DNA of 64,000 nucleotides. It comes from Gimesia fumaroli (GTDB taxonomy: Bacteria > Planctomycetota > Planctomycetia > Planctomycetales > Planctomycetaceae). Under the pieces are notes generated by a model. It was not told the DNA's origin. It worked only from the letters and a program-made list of their open reading frames with translations, and ran no database searches. The stretch covers positions 1,808,564-1,872,563 of the forward strand of contig NZ_CP037452.1 of the NCBI RefSeq assembly GCF_007754425.1, in the 5' to 3' direction. A program made the position numbers and the translations under genes. Position 1 is the stretch's first letter. Every line of letters starts with the position of its first letter. Positions 8,429-17,472 of the stretch are shown piece by piece.

Positions 8429-8702
8429 GTTTTTATTGCTCTGTTTCAGTAGGTCACTTTTATGCCCTTTGTGGGGAGCTGAGATTCGATGCTTCAGTGC
8501 ATTTGTGGTTGTCAGGTCTCTGGTAATCCGAGATAATTGGCTTGCATGAAAAAGACTACAGGCGGGGACTGATGGAAACGGAAGCCGACATCGCGTGAAG
8601 GTTGTGTCAATCTGGGTTGTGATTCAAGTCTGGAATGATTTCTGGCTGAATCCAACTGAGAACTGCCGGCTGGGGGGGTAAACGCCAGTTTCCTTCACGA
8701 GG

Positions 8703-8978
8703 ATGATTGAAATGGGTAAACAAGGGATTGTTGTTCTAGGAGCTGGACTTCAGGGGACTTGTGTGGCCTTGTCGCTTGCACATCGGGGGTATGCGGTCAC
8801 GCTGATTGAGTCTCATCCAGCACCATTGCGTGCAGCCAGTTTACGCAACGAAGGCAAGATTCATTTGGGGTTTGTGTACGCACTTGACCACAGTGGTGCG
8901 ACGCAACGCAAGATGCTGGAAGCAGCCCTCTGCTTTTCACCCCTGCTCGATCGATGGTGCGGCGCGCTGCCATGCTGA
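8703..8978 (+). pseudogene. Truncated FAD-dependent oxidoreductase (N-terminal fragment)
   Basis: The 91-residue frame starts ATGATTGAAATG, with a second ATG at 8712 and GAGG just upstream. It encodes a Rossmann dinucleotide-binding start: IVVLGAGLQGTCVALSLAHR is the GxGxxG motif and VTLIESH is the end of the second strand with its acidic residue; LRNEGKIHLGFVY follows. Glycine oxidase/DAO-family enzymes are ~350-450 residues, so about three quarters of the protein is missing. After the stop at 8978 only ~70 bp remain before the convergent GAF gene and no continuation is recognisable in any frame. It lies 275 bp outside the right island repeat, so integration or excision events may have removed the rest. 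Not expected to be active. Confidence 0.65.
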
Positions 8979-9050
8979 AAGCGGAGCACAAAACTCAACG
9001 TGCTGTAGCACAGTGTATTCGGCGGTCTCGCTGGGGGCCACGCAGCTTTT

Positions 9051-10295
9051 CTAAGTTGCAGTTTCTGGTGAGCATGTTACCAGTAACGGTTCCATGACTC
9101 GCATACCACTATTCCCATAATTCTCCAGGCGTTGTCTGATGTGCCTGTTTACGATGTGGTGAGAGGAAACAAGAATCGCACCATCGGATGCGACGACATG
9201 TTCTTTGAATATCATGCCGTCAACCAGCTCTTTAATCGTGACTTGCTGGGTTGTTTCACCGTTCGATGCGATGATGACTCGCTCCAGTTCATCGACAATA
9301 AAAGGAGCAAAGACTTCCTCTTGCCTGCGCAAGTGCTCGAAGGGTAAATGGTTTGATGAATGGGCGTGTTCGAGTTTTTTGTATTCCTGCACTGTTCTGA
9401 TCAGGTTTGCGGCAAGGGAAAGCGGCTCGTTTTGAATACTGTCTATCTGGAGCGACAGCAGGTCACTCTCGTTATCGAATCGCTCGATAATTGTGGAAAC
9501 GGTCTCTAATTCGGGGATCTGATTTATGATTGCTGCGATGGCTTCGTGTTCCCGATCATCATTTGCGGAAATAAAATCACGGGTTTCTATCAGTGTTGCC
9601 GCAGATTCATAGTGTGTGATGTGCTGGGGACTCAGCCCTGGCGCTAACTGACTTACTAACTGAATGACATGTGCTGAGCGGGGACTGGCAGAGCTGACCA
9701 GTTTATTTAGCAGAACGATGTATTCGCGATCTGATGTGGTGGTTTGTTTCCGCTGTGATGCAATCAGAATGACCAGCGACAGCAAACCTGCGATTTCTTT
9801 GAACAATGCCAGGTGCGTTTTAGAATAGGCATTCGTTTCGGTGCTCGAAAAGAACAGGAACCCAATCCCGTGCCCTTCGACCGTCAGTGGAAATGTGAAA
9901 GAAGACCGAATTCCTTCATTCACAATCAAACGCGTTGAGACGGAGTGGGGGTGTTTTTGCAGATACTCTTCAAGGTCATTCAGAATTCTGGGGCGTCTTT
10001 GTTCCAACACAAATTGAAGTGAAGACCCTTTGAGTGGGGCACTAAAATTTTTGCCGAGGATGACTTTCGTCTCGGAACGGCACCAGCGTGCGACGACTCG
10101 TTCTCCTGATTCATCGATCAAAGCGCATCCGATGCGATTAAATGGCAAAATCGAGTTGAAATTCTCGTAAACCGAATTCAATACGCTATCCAGCGTTGCC
10201 CCTTGTGTGACTTGCTGCATCAAACCGGAAAATAAGTTGGCGTGCATATCGTTCGCAGGTTCAGCGGTATTACTTTTTTGTTCGAGTTCTGTCAT
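9051..10295 (-). CDS. GAF-domain protein with degenerate HD-like region
   Basis: A 414-residue cytoplasmic protein with no signal peptide. Residues ~25-180 look like a GAF sensor domain (PFNRIGCALIDESGERVVARW, and a SSFTFPLTVEGHGIGFLFF core). Residues ~195-310 resemble an HD/HD-GYP helical bundle (SAHVIQLVSQLAPGL, then IPELETVSTIIERFDN), but the paired His-Asp metal ligands and the GYP motif are absent, so phosphodiesterase activity is unlikely. The last ~60 residues (IKELVDGMIFKEHVVASDGAILV) match the tail found on HD-domain response regulators. A receiver domain is absent. By inference it is a signalling protein binding a small ligand, possibly a cyclic nucleotide. It is monocistronic, with no clear Shine-Dalgarno. 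Confidence 0.7.
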   Translation of the reverse strand: MTELEQKSNTAEPANDMHANLFSGLMQQVTQGATLDSVLNSVYENFNSILPFNRIGCALIDESGERVVARWCRSETKVILGKNFSAPLKGSSLQFVLEQRRPRILNDLEEYLQKHPHSVSTRLIVNEGIRSSFTFPLTVEGHGIGFLFFSSTETNAYSKTHLALFKEIAGLLSLVILIASQRKQTTTSDREYIVLLNKLVSSASPRSAHVIQLVSQLAPGLSPQHITHYESAATLIETRDFISANDDREHEAIAAIINQIPELETVSTIIERFDNESDLLSLQIDSIQNEPLSLAANLIRTVQEYKKLEHAHSSNHLPFEHLRRQEEVFAPFIVDELERVIIASNGETTQQVTIKELVDGMIFKEHVVASDGAILVSSHHIVNRHIRQRLENYGNSGMRVMEPLLVTCSPETAT

Positions 10296-10683
10296 GATTA
10301 CGTTTATCTACTTCCAACCTCGAATCAGGAAAAATAGTTTCCCACTTCGGAATGCGTTTGTATCGCTCGTCTGGCATCTGCTTGTTCTCAGGAATATTGA
10401 GAACGTTCTTTGTACGGAATAACAAAGTATAGGTTGCGTACTTGCAACATGGGTGAGGTAAATTACTGAAAACGTAGGGGGTTTCACTGCTATTGCAGGG
10501 TGAGTAAAGGTGAGAATCTCTATAACAGGGACAATCGATTTCATTGTTATGTCATACGCATTGATGGGTCTTTCAGGGCAGGTCTCTTTGCTATAGCAAC
10601 CCCGTTTCGGATTCGTGATTCCTTTTTGAATTCAACGGATTAAACTATATTGAGTAGGTTTCTATCGTTCCGGGGTTGATCAA
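10296..10683. other. Intergenic region, divergent promoters expected
   Basis: This 388-bp AT-rich spacer separates two divergent genes, so promoters for both should lie here. I see no RNA gene, repeat or protein frame I would support; the short open frames have no Shine-Dalgarno and no protein-like composition. Confidence 0.5.
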
Positions 10684-10947
10684 ATGTCAGATGAAAAACG
10701 CTTCAAATTGAGTCGGTTACTTGGCTATATAATACTGTTTTTTCTGGTTGCTTATGTGTTGAGCATTGGTCCGGTTGTCGGCTCCCTCCAGACGCCGCAA
10801 GGCACACCTCTCCAGTATGTGCCTCTGCTTACTGCCGTTTACGGCCCGCTGGTCTGGGTCATCGATCGGGTTCCGTTCCTTGAAAAAGTGGTCCAGCGCT
10901 ACATTGAATTTTGCAGCCCTGATTTTGAACATGCTCCGGCTCCATAA
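10684..10947 (+). CDS. Small membrane protein of unknown function
   Basis: An 87-residue product: a short charged N-terminus (MSDEKRFKLSR), one strong transmembrane segment (residues ~13-35, GYIILFFLVAYVLSIGPVVG), a second weakly hydrophobic stretch (~45-62, YVPLLTAVYGPLVWVI) and an acidic, Pro-rich tail. The composition is that of a real small membrane protein. Only a weak GGGG lies upstream of the ATG. I do not recognise a family. It is separated by 138 bp from the next gene on the same strand. Confidence 0.6.
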   Translation: MSDEKRFKLSRLLGYIILFFLVAYVLSIGPVVGSLQTPQGTPLQYVPLLTAVYGPLVWVIDRVPFLEKVVQRYIEFCSPDFEHAPAP

Positions 10948-11085
10948 ACTTGCTCGTTAGGATGTTCGACTGAGGTGTTATAGACCAGTGCTCCTTTTAC
11001 AGATGCCGTTGGTACTTTTTCTGTCTTCTACATTCTGGTACAGTTTGAAGATCTTCATTCACGGCGTTACTAAAGGAGTTCGTTC

Positions 11086-11898
11086 ATGCATACCGTTGGA
11101 TTCTATCTACGAGTGATTCCGATCGCATTGGTGTTGTGCGCTTCAGTGCTCGCAGCAGAATCGACCGTTGTCAAACAGGAAGCAAAGTTACTTGAACAAC
11201 GGCCTATCGAGCAAGGAGCCGTCTCGCAGGGAATGGCGCTGACCGATCAACATTACTTCTCCTCGAACAGCCACTCTATTTGTCGTTATGACAAGAACTG
11301 GAAGCTGCTGGAAGAAAAGCAAATTCAGATTGAGGGTGTCAATCATGTGGGAGCGATCGATTATCACGACGGCCACCTTTGGGCCGGGTTATTGCACGGA
11401 CCGTCGAAAGGGAAGTACGACAAGAAACTCGATCGCGGCGTGATCGCTAAGATTCGTACCAGTGATTTGTCGATCGTGAAAACATGGGACATCTCTGACG
11501 AATTAACCTGGATCGATCCGGTCTGTTTTGACGGCAAATTTCTCTGGGTTGGCGATCTGCGGGACCTGGGCATTCACCGTTACAAAATATCCGGAGACAA
11601 GCTGGTTCGCGTGGGCACGTTCCGCTACCCTAAAGAGATGCATTTTTCACAAGGTGTGCGGGTCGTCGGCAACAAGCTCTATACGATTCACACATTCGGA
11701 AGTATGGACGGTTTGTTTGAATTTGACATTCCTGACGAACTGACAGACGCTGTGAACCATCCAACCCGCGTTTGGCCGATCCAGGAAACGAAAATGCATC
11801 TGGAAGGGTTTGATTTTCTGCCGAGCGTGCCTAACCAGATCTGGCACGCTCAAGGCAAACAAGTGGATCGATATGAGCTAAAGGGACTTCTCCCATGA
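11086..11898 (+). CDS. Secreted beta-propeller-like protein
   Basis: A 270-residue exported protein with a signal peptide (residues 1-23, ending VLAAE) and a good AAGGAG 7 bp before the ATG. The mature part is built of repeated short beta-strand blocks ending in aromatic residues (HSICRYDKNWKLL, HLWAGLLHG, FLWVGDLRD, KLYTIHTFG), which suggests a propeller fold. No catalytic motif is obvious. It resembles uncharacterised secreted propeller proteins; an assignment to a defined family would need a profile search. Confidence 0.7.
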   Translation: MHTVGFYLRVIPIALVLCASVLAAESTVVKQEAKLLEQRPIEQGAVSQGMALTDQHYFSSNSHSICRYDKNWKLLEEKQIQIEGVNHVGAIDYHDGHLWAGLLHGPSKGKYDKKLDRGVIAKIRTSDLSIVKTWDISDELTWIDPVCFDGKFLWVGDLRDLGIHRYKISGDKLVRVGTFRYPKEMHFSQGVRVVGNKLYTIHTFGSMDGLFEFDIPDELTDAVNHPTRVWPIQETKMHLEGFDFLPSVPNQIWHAQGKQVDRYELKGLLP

Positions 11899-12121
11899 CA
11901 GTTACTTCGAGTTCATTTTCAGTTTAACTGGTAAACGATTGTTAAAACTGGCCTGCGAAACTCGTCAAACGCAGGACAGGCACCGAAATCAAAGCTTCCC
12001 GGAATCCTTGATCGATCAATCGCTGGTTAAGACGGGCTCAAGAAGATTTGAAATCGAAATAAAATTCTCACGGCAGTGCACTATGCGGCGAGCTCCATGC
12101 AGCTTATCTTCAATTCCAGCC

Positions 12122-12487
12122 TTACTCTTTCTCCACCGGCTTCGATTCCAGTACTTCGTTTTTTTCGGGGTCGTAGGTGACGATGTATTTGATTTCGTCA
12201 CAGTCGACATTGTAGCGGATGGTTTTTGCGTCTGCGGGGCTTTCCATTCGTTCGAGGCCACACTTTTCGCATTCCAGCTTAGCTTTGATTGTTTCCAGCG
12301 CTGCAGAGTTGACTTTCATGTTTTCCGGGACGGGGAGATCTGTTGTGCTCAGGTCGACGGCGGAGGCTTCGCCGAGTTCAACGGCGGAATCGGCTTCGGC
12401 CTGCTTGACTTCTTTTTCCGCAGCTTTTTCAGCCGCTTTATCGGCGCAACCGGCGATCAGGATAGTGAAGAGTAATACGTATCTCAT
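12122..12487 (-). CDS. Small lipoprotein
   Basis: A 121-residue protein with a short signal and lipobox (LIAGC, Cys at residue 14), so probably a lipid-anchored envelope protein. An Ala/Glu/Lys-rich segment (AEKAAEKEVKQAEAD) follows, then a ~70-residue domain with a CEKCG motif near residue 73 and a later single Cys, which could bind a metal or form disulfides. AAGGAG lies 11 bp upstream of the ATG. Family not recognised. It is convergent with the propeller gene. Confidence 0.75.
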   Translation of the reverse strand: MRYVLLFTILIAGCADKAAEKAAEKEVKQAEADSAVELGEASAVDLSTTDLPVPENMKVNSAALETIKAKLECEKCGLERMESPADAKTIRYNVDCDEIKYIVTYDPEKNEVLESKPVEKE

Positions 12488-12816
12488 GTTGGTCAGTCTC
12501 CTTACTGTCTGGATTGGTATCGGGAATACGAGAGTCGCAGAACTTCATAGATGCAGGTTATACAAAACTGGTGTGTCCTGCGAGACTGATCTTACGATTT
12601 TGGCGTGCATCTCGTGATATGTATAAACGTCAAAACCCAAAAAATCAGACTGAGTTTTTAGTTGGTAGCCCTCTCTCCGGTTTTAATAGCGGTTCATTCG
12701 GATGCTTAAACTAAGATTCACTAACAGGTTTATAGCGGTTTTCGGGATGATTTCAGGATTTTTCGGACGTCAATTGGTCCTGATTTCTACGAGAAAAATA
12801 GAAGAACGAGAAGCGA
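12488..12816. other. Intergenic region between divergent genes
   Basis: A 329-bp spacer between the small lipoprotein gene and the first acetyltransferase gene. It should hold promoters for both. I found no convincing RNA, repeat or small gene. Confidence 0.5.
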
Positions 12817-13989
12817 ATGTCGAACGTAATCGAATTGAATAATATTGATGAGCTGAAAGACTATCGAGCTGACTGGAATCGGTTATTAGCGGTCAGTCCC
12901 GGAGGAAGTTTTTTTCAGTCTCCGGACTGGTTAGAAGTTTACTGGCGCCATTTTTCTGAGAAACAATACCTGCGTGTCTTTGTGGTTCGCAATGCGGATG
13001 AAATCACAGGTGTGGTGCCGTTGTGCGTGAGACGGATTACTACGAAATTTGGTCCGTGTTCCATTCTGACTTTTCCGTTTGATGACTGGGGGAGCGTCTA
13101 TGGTCCGATTTCAGCCGATCCCGAAGCCACTCTGACCACGGTCCTGGATGACGTATTACAGTCCCGGCGTGACTGGGATCTGATTGATCTGCGGTGTGTG
13201 GACCGCGACCATTTTGACGGCGGTGCTACGGAGCGGGCTTTCCAGTCGTTGCAGATGCCGTTTGAAATTTTCCCTTGGAATGAGACGATGTACATCAATC
13301 TGGATCAGACGTGGGAGAATTATCTCGCGACGCGACCGCGCAAGGCCCGTCAGACCTACCTGCGAGCCGAGCGAAAAGTGGCGGAAGATGGCGAAATCGA
13401 GTTTTTACGTTATCGGCCAAAAGGTGAGGCATATGGTGATGCAGATCCCCGCTGGGATTTATATGAGCAGTGTCTCCAGGTCGCGGGCAACAGCTGGCAG
13501 GCTGCTTCCACAGACGGTACGACGCTGACACATGAAAAAGTGGCCGGGTTCTTTCGAGATTCCTATGAGAGCGCAGTCCGTGCGGGCGCGATGGACCTCA
13601 ATCTGATCTCTCTTTCGGGAAGACCGGCTGCCTTCAGTTTCAATTATTATCACAACGGTCGATTGGACGGTCTGAAGATGGGCTTTGACGCACAAGTGTC
13701 GCGAAATGGATTAGGACGTTTGTTGCTGGGCCGCATGATCCATGACAGCATGGATCGGGGCGATCTACTGTTAGACATGGGCTGCGGCGCGCAGGATGCC
13801 AAGAAGTACTGGTACACCTCCGTTGAGAAGGGCTACCGCTATGTGAATTATGCTACAACCTCGCCGGTAGGGCAGGTCCTGAAGTTGAGTCATCAGGTAG
13901 CAGGCTGGTTTCGAAATCGGTTTTCCTCAAGCGAGGAGAGTGAAACGAGTGATGTGCCGCAACGCGCGTTACAAGAAACACGTCATTGA
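12817..13989 (+). CDS. FemAB/BioF2-like (CelD-type) GNAT acyltransferase, copy 1
   Basis: A 390-residue cytoplasmic protein. An N-terminal domain (residues ~1-150; DWNRLL, GSFFQSPDWLEVYW, VPLCVRR) precedes a GNAT-like core typical of the CelD/BcsL and FemAB-like family: ARQTYLRAERKVAEDGEIEF near 180-200, AFSFNYYHNGRLDGLKMGFD near 270-290 and GLGRLLLGRMI near 297. Members transfer acyl or aminoacyl groups, often in exopolysaccharide or cell-envelope biosynthesis; the substrate here is unknown. GAGAAG stands ~6 bp upstream of the ATG. A close paralog lies 217 bp downstream in the same orientation, so this is a tandem duplication. Confidence 0.85.
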   Translation: MSNVIELNNIDELKDYRADWNRLLAVSPGGSFFQSPDWLEVYWRHFSEKQYLRVFVVRNADEITGVVPLCVRRITTKFGPCSILTFPFDDWGSVYGPISADPEATLTTVLDDVLQSRRDWDLIDLRCVDRDHFDGGATERAFQSLQMPFEIFPWNETMYINLDQTWENYLATRPRKARQTYLRAERKVAEDGEIEFLRYRPKGEAYGDADPRWDLYEQCLQVAGNSWQAASTDGTTLTHEKVAGFFRDSYESAVRAGAMDLNLISLSGRPAAFSFNYYHNGRLDGLKMGFDAQVSRNGLGRLLLGRMIHDSMDRGDLLLDMGCGAQDAKKYWYTSVEKGYRYVNYATTSPVGQVLKLSHQVAGWFRNRFSSSEESETSDVPQRALQETRH

Positions 13990-14206
13990 TGCACCTGAGC
14001 AGACAGTGGACTGAATAAGTGGCATAACCCGATTGATCGGGACAATGTGCTGTGACACCGCTGCTTTTTCGCGCTTTTCTGATGGCATGCCGTTCAGGAA
14101 ATCTATGCTACTAATAATGCGTAATGAAATCGTACGATCACACTGGCAGTTTGAATTCTGAGAGCCGATTTACGAATCAATTTAAGAAAAGACGACGAGG
14201 CCCAAA

Positions 14207-15376
14207 GTGGACATCATCGAAGTAAATGAAATCAAAGATCTGGAGTCATATCGCAATGACTGGAATCGGTTATTGTCAGTGACTCCCGGAGGAAGTTTTT
14301 TTCAGTCTCTGGATTGGTTAGCGATTTACTGGCAACATTTTCATGAGAAACAGTACCTGCGTGTCTTTGTGGTTCGCGATGCGAATGAAGTCACAGGAAT
14401 TGTGCCTTTATGCGTGAGACGGATCAAGACGAAGTTAGGATCGTGTAGCATTCTGACTTACCCGTTTGATGATTGGGGGAGTTACTATGGGCCGGTTTCT
14501 GCTGATCCCGAGACGACTCTGAAAGTGGCACTGGATTTGATTCAGGCGTCTCAGCAAGACTGGGATCTGATCGATTTGCGGTGTGTGGACACAGATGGAT
14601 TTGATGCGGGTGCAACAGAGCGCGCGATGGATGCGTCAAACCTTTCCTGCAAAAAATTTGAGTGGGATCAAACCGCCTATGTTGATCTTAATCAAGACTG
14701 GGACACTTATCTCGCTGGTCGATCGGGGAAAGCGCGTCAGACGTATTTACGTGCGGAAAAGCGGGTTGCGAAAGAAGGCGAGATTGAATTCATGCGGTAT
14801 CGTCCTCGGGGCGAAGAATACGGAGACGGCGATCCACGTAGGGATCTATATGAGATTTGCGAAGCGATTGCGCGCCAAAGCTGGCAAGGAAATTCGACAA
14901 CCGGTACTACTTTGACGCATGAGAAGGTGGCTCAATTTTTTCGTGATACACATGAAAGCGCGGCACGGTTTGGAGCCGTCGATTTAAATTTACTCTATCT
15001 GTCTGGCAAGCCGGCTGCCTTCAATTATAACTATATCTATCAGGGCCGCGTTTACTCGCTGCGGATGGGATTTGATCCTGCTGTTTCCAATAAGGGGCTG
15101 GGGCGATTACTCATGGGGCGAATGATTCGCAACAGCATGGAGATTGGGGATCAACTGTTAGACATTGGCCCCGGGTCTCTCGATGCGAAGAAATACTGGT
15201 ATACCTCAGTGGAGTCCAGTTATCGTTACGTGCATTATTCACAGGTTTCGAAAATGGCAAAGGTATTGCAGACGAGCAGTCGTATCGCAGACTGGTGTCG
15301 TGATCGATTTATGCACGATCTTGAAAATGAGAAACAGGATTCCGGGCACTCCTCATTTTCTGCTTCGCGACATTAA
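14207..15376 (+). CDS. FemAB/BioF2-like (CelD-type) GNAT acyltransferase, copy 2
   Basis: A 389-residue paralog of the preceding gene, alignable end to end with roughly 70% identity by eye; DNA is identical over stretches such as the GGAGGAAGTTTTTTTCAGTC region. Conserved blocks (DWNRLL, GGSFFQS, EKQYLRVFVVR, PFDDWGS, ARQTYLRAE, KKYWYTSVE) are kept, so both copies look functional. It starts at GTG; the upstream GACGACGAGG gives a modest Shine-Dalgarno. Differences cluster in residues 115-160 and in the C-terminal tail, which may alter acceptor specificity. Its stop lies 24 bp from the convergent msrA gene. Confidence 0.85.
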   Translation: MDIIEVNEIKDLESYRNDWNRLLSVTPGGSFFQSLDWLAIYWQHFHEKQYLRVFVVRDANEVTGIVPLCVRRIKTKLGSCSILTYPFDDWGSYYGPVSADPETTLKVALDLIQASQQDWDLIDLRCVDTDGFDAGATERAMDASNLSCKKFEWDQTAYVDLNQDWDTYLAGRSGKARQTYLRAEKRVAKEGEIEFMRYRPRGEEYGDGDPRRDLYEICEAIARQSWQGNSTTGTTLTHEKVAQFFRDTHESAARFGAVDLNLLYLSGKPAAFNYNYIYQGRVYSLRMGFDPAVSNKGLGRLLMGRMIRNSMEIGDQLLDIGPGSLDAKKYWYTSVESSYRYVHYSQVSKMAKVLQTSSRIADWCRDRFMHDLENEKQDSGHSSFSASRH

Positions 15377-15400
15377 GTTCGCTGCAGAAAATCTGATCGA

Positions 15401-16153
15401 CTATTTCTCTGTGCTTTCCTCTTTTTTCAACTTGTCGGCGAATTTACTGCGGAACTTTTCCAGTTTGGGGCGGATGACGTACTGGCAGTACTGATTGCCG
15501 GGATTGAGCTTGAAATAGTCCTGGTGATAATTTTCGGCGGGATAAAATTTCTCGAAAGCCGTGATCTCGGTGACGATCGGGTTTTTGAACTGGCCTGAGG
15601 CATCGAGCTGTTTTTTGTAGGCGGTCGCTTCTGCTTTCTGTTTTTCATTATGATAGAAGATGGCGGAGCGGTACTGTGTGCCGACGTCGGCTCCCTGGCG
15701 ATTTAACGTAGTCGGGTCGTGTGTTTCCCAGAAGGCTTTGAGGATATCGGTGAAGGGAATTACTTTGGGATCGAAGGTGACCTGAATCACTTCGGCGTGG
15801 CCTGTGGTGCCGTTGCAGACCGCTTTGTAGGTCGGATTGGGAACCTGGCCCCCAGAATAACCGGAGACGGCCGACTTGACGCCTTTCAGTTCGCGGAAGA
15901 CCGCTTCGGTGCACCAGAAGCAGCCAGAGCCGAGAGTGACGACTTCGAGGCCCATCTCTTCCTGGGCCGCGGGGGAGGACTTTGAGTCAGTCTGTTCCAG
16001 GAGTGCCGTTTGCTCTTGCTGGGGCTGTTCGTCGGCGACAGCCACGGGGCGGTCTTCCGGTGAGAGCGATTTCTCACAGCCGCTCATCAGGGTCAGCAGA
16101 GTGGTGAGTGAAAAGCCAATGAGAACCAGCAGCGGTAAATGAGAGAACGTCAT
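15401..16153 (-). CDS. msrA: Peptide methionine-S-sulfoxide reductase, exported
   Basis: A 250-residue protein. Residues ~60-230 are a full MsrA domain with the catalytic GSGCFWCTEAVF motif, GYSGG, YCNGTTGHAEV-like substrate loop (VCNGTTGHAEVIQV), HDPTTLNRQG and GTQYRSAIFY. MsrA reduces methionine S-sulfoxide in proteins using thioredoxin-type electron donors. An N-terminal hydrophobic segment ending LTLMSGCEKS suggests a lipoprotein or signal-anchored form, so it probably repairs envelope proteins rather than cytoplasmic ones. The lipobox is imperfect (Met at -3). The linker (residues ~30-58) is Gln/Ser-rich. Its closest Cys near the C-terminus (QYCQYV) may be a resolving residue. Confidence 0.93.
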   Translation of the reverse strand: MTFSHLPLLVLIGFSLTTLLTLMSGCEKSLSPEDRPVAVADEQPQQEQTALLEQTDSKSSPAAQEEMGLEVVTLGSGCFWCTEAVFRELKGVKSAVSGYSGGQVPNPTYKAVCNGTTGHAEVIQVTFDPKVIPFTDILKAFWETHDPTTLNRQGADVGTQYRSAIFYHNEKQKAEATAYKKQLDASGQFKNPIVTEITAFEKFYPAENYHQDYFKLNPGNQYCQYVIRPKLEKFRSKFADKLKKEESTEK

Positions 16154-16281
16154 GACACCCTTTTCCCAAATCAGATCTGTCAGAAAATTAGAATCCAGTC
16201 AGAATTAATAGCAACTGGTTTTATTTTAGACAATCGGAGTGAGGAGGGACAGGGGGAATCTGTAATGAGAGCGACCAGACT

Positions 16282-17472
16282 TTATTTTCCGTTAAACAGG
16301 AAACGCAACGGTCTGAAGCGGAGGATCAGGAAATGGTGGATGGCCAGTGTCAGGGAGATTGTGGCAATTTCGACGGCGAGAAACTTGTAGCCGATGGCGA
16401 TACTGACATTCAGCAGGAGATAGCCGAACACAATCACACAGAGATGGTGAAATAGGTAGATCGAATACGAGGCGTCGGAAAGATAGCGGAAGAACTGAGA
16501 ATTCCGGTTCATGAACTTATAAAACAGGACATAACAGATGTGACTGGAGAGAGTGCAGATCAGGCTGGCTGAATAAATGCGTAATACACTTTCCGGGTTC
16601 AAGCCGTGAGCATTTGACTCGACATATTGAACCACAAGTGAGAGTGCCAGGGCGTACCATTCCCAGCGGGCGATCGAGTGAAACTGTTGCTGGAGTACCT
16701 TGTCACGATAGAGCCAGAGGCCGACAAGAAAGTAGGGGAGGAAGAGGATAAAATCCTCAACGTTAAACAGTCCGGAAAAATGTGATCCATGAGAGAGCGA
16801 GGGATCCAGTTTGTCGATGATGCTCCAGGCGAGATCAGAGAACGGAAGTAACAGCAGGAAGTAGCAGTTTTTTCGAAACGGAGCGAGAACGCGGTTGAGT
16901 CTGCCGGTTTCCGTAACTTTACTGCTGATGGCAAAGAGTGCGATGCCGACAGCGAAGAACTGGAGCAGTGTCAGCAGGAACCAGAGATGTGAGACCCAGG
17001 CGCCGGAGATCCATTTTTGCGGGAGTTCATAGACTACAAAGTGCATAAAGGACATCGGCTGTTGTTGAATGACGGTGGTTCTGAAATAGAGCTCAATCGT
17101 GTTAATGGTCAGTGCCGTCGCACACAAGGGGACCAGGATGCGCGTCAGGCGGATCTTTGCAAATGTGCCGACACCGTATTTTTTGAGACTCATCATCGAG
17201 AAGAAGCCGGCAATGATAAAGAAGGTGGGCATACGAAAGGCATGGATGACGGAGCCGAGAATGTTAAAAAATTCGGACTTGTGCGAGTCGGACACAATCC
17301 AGTGGTCACCAGCGGAATAGATGAGTGCGCCGTGCAAGACGACTCCCAGCATCATCAGAATAGAACGCAGGGAGTCCATATAGTAAAAGCGGGTAGTACC
17401 TGTGCCCGCTGGCACAGTCTCCAGGGGTAAAACGGGTGCTTCCGGAGTTACTAAAGCACTGGGGGGATTCAT
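16282..17472 (-). CDS. Acyltransferase 3 family integral membrane protein
   Basis: A 396-residue protein with about ten hydrophobic segments. The N-terminal RFYYMDSLRSILMMLGVVLHG carries the family's Arg and catalytic His, and RMPTFFIIAGFFS plus RILVPL follow in the usual order. Members acetylate or succinylate sugars of polysaccharides, glucans or lipids at the membrane; the arrangement here is close to OpgC/MdoC-type proteins. No good Shine-Dalgarno precedes the ATG. The specific acceptor cannot be told from sequence. Confidence 0.85.
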   Translation of the reverse strand: MNPPSALVTPEAPVLPLETVPAGTGTTRFYYMDSLRSILMMLGVVLHGALIYSAGDHWIVSDSHKSEFFNILGSVIHAFRMPTFFIIAGFFSMMSLKKYGVGTFAKIRLTRILVPLCATALTINTIELYFRTTVIQQQPMSFMHFVVYELPQKWISGAWVSHLWFLLTLLQFFAVGIALFAISSKVTETGRLNRVLAPFRKNCYFLLLLPFSDLAWSIIDKLDPSLSHGSHFSGLFNVEDFILFLPYFLVGLWLYRDKVLQQQFHSIARWEWYALALSLVVQYVESNAHGLNPESVLRIYSASLICTLSSHICYVLFYKFMNRNSQFFRYLSDASYSIYLFHHLCVIVFGYLLLNVSIAIGYKFLAVEIATISLTLAIHHFLILRFRPLRFLFNGK

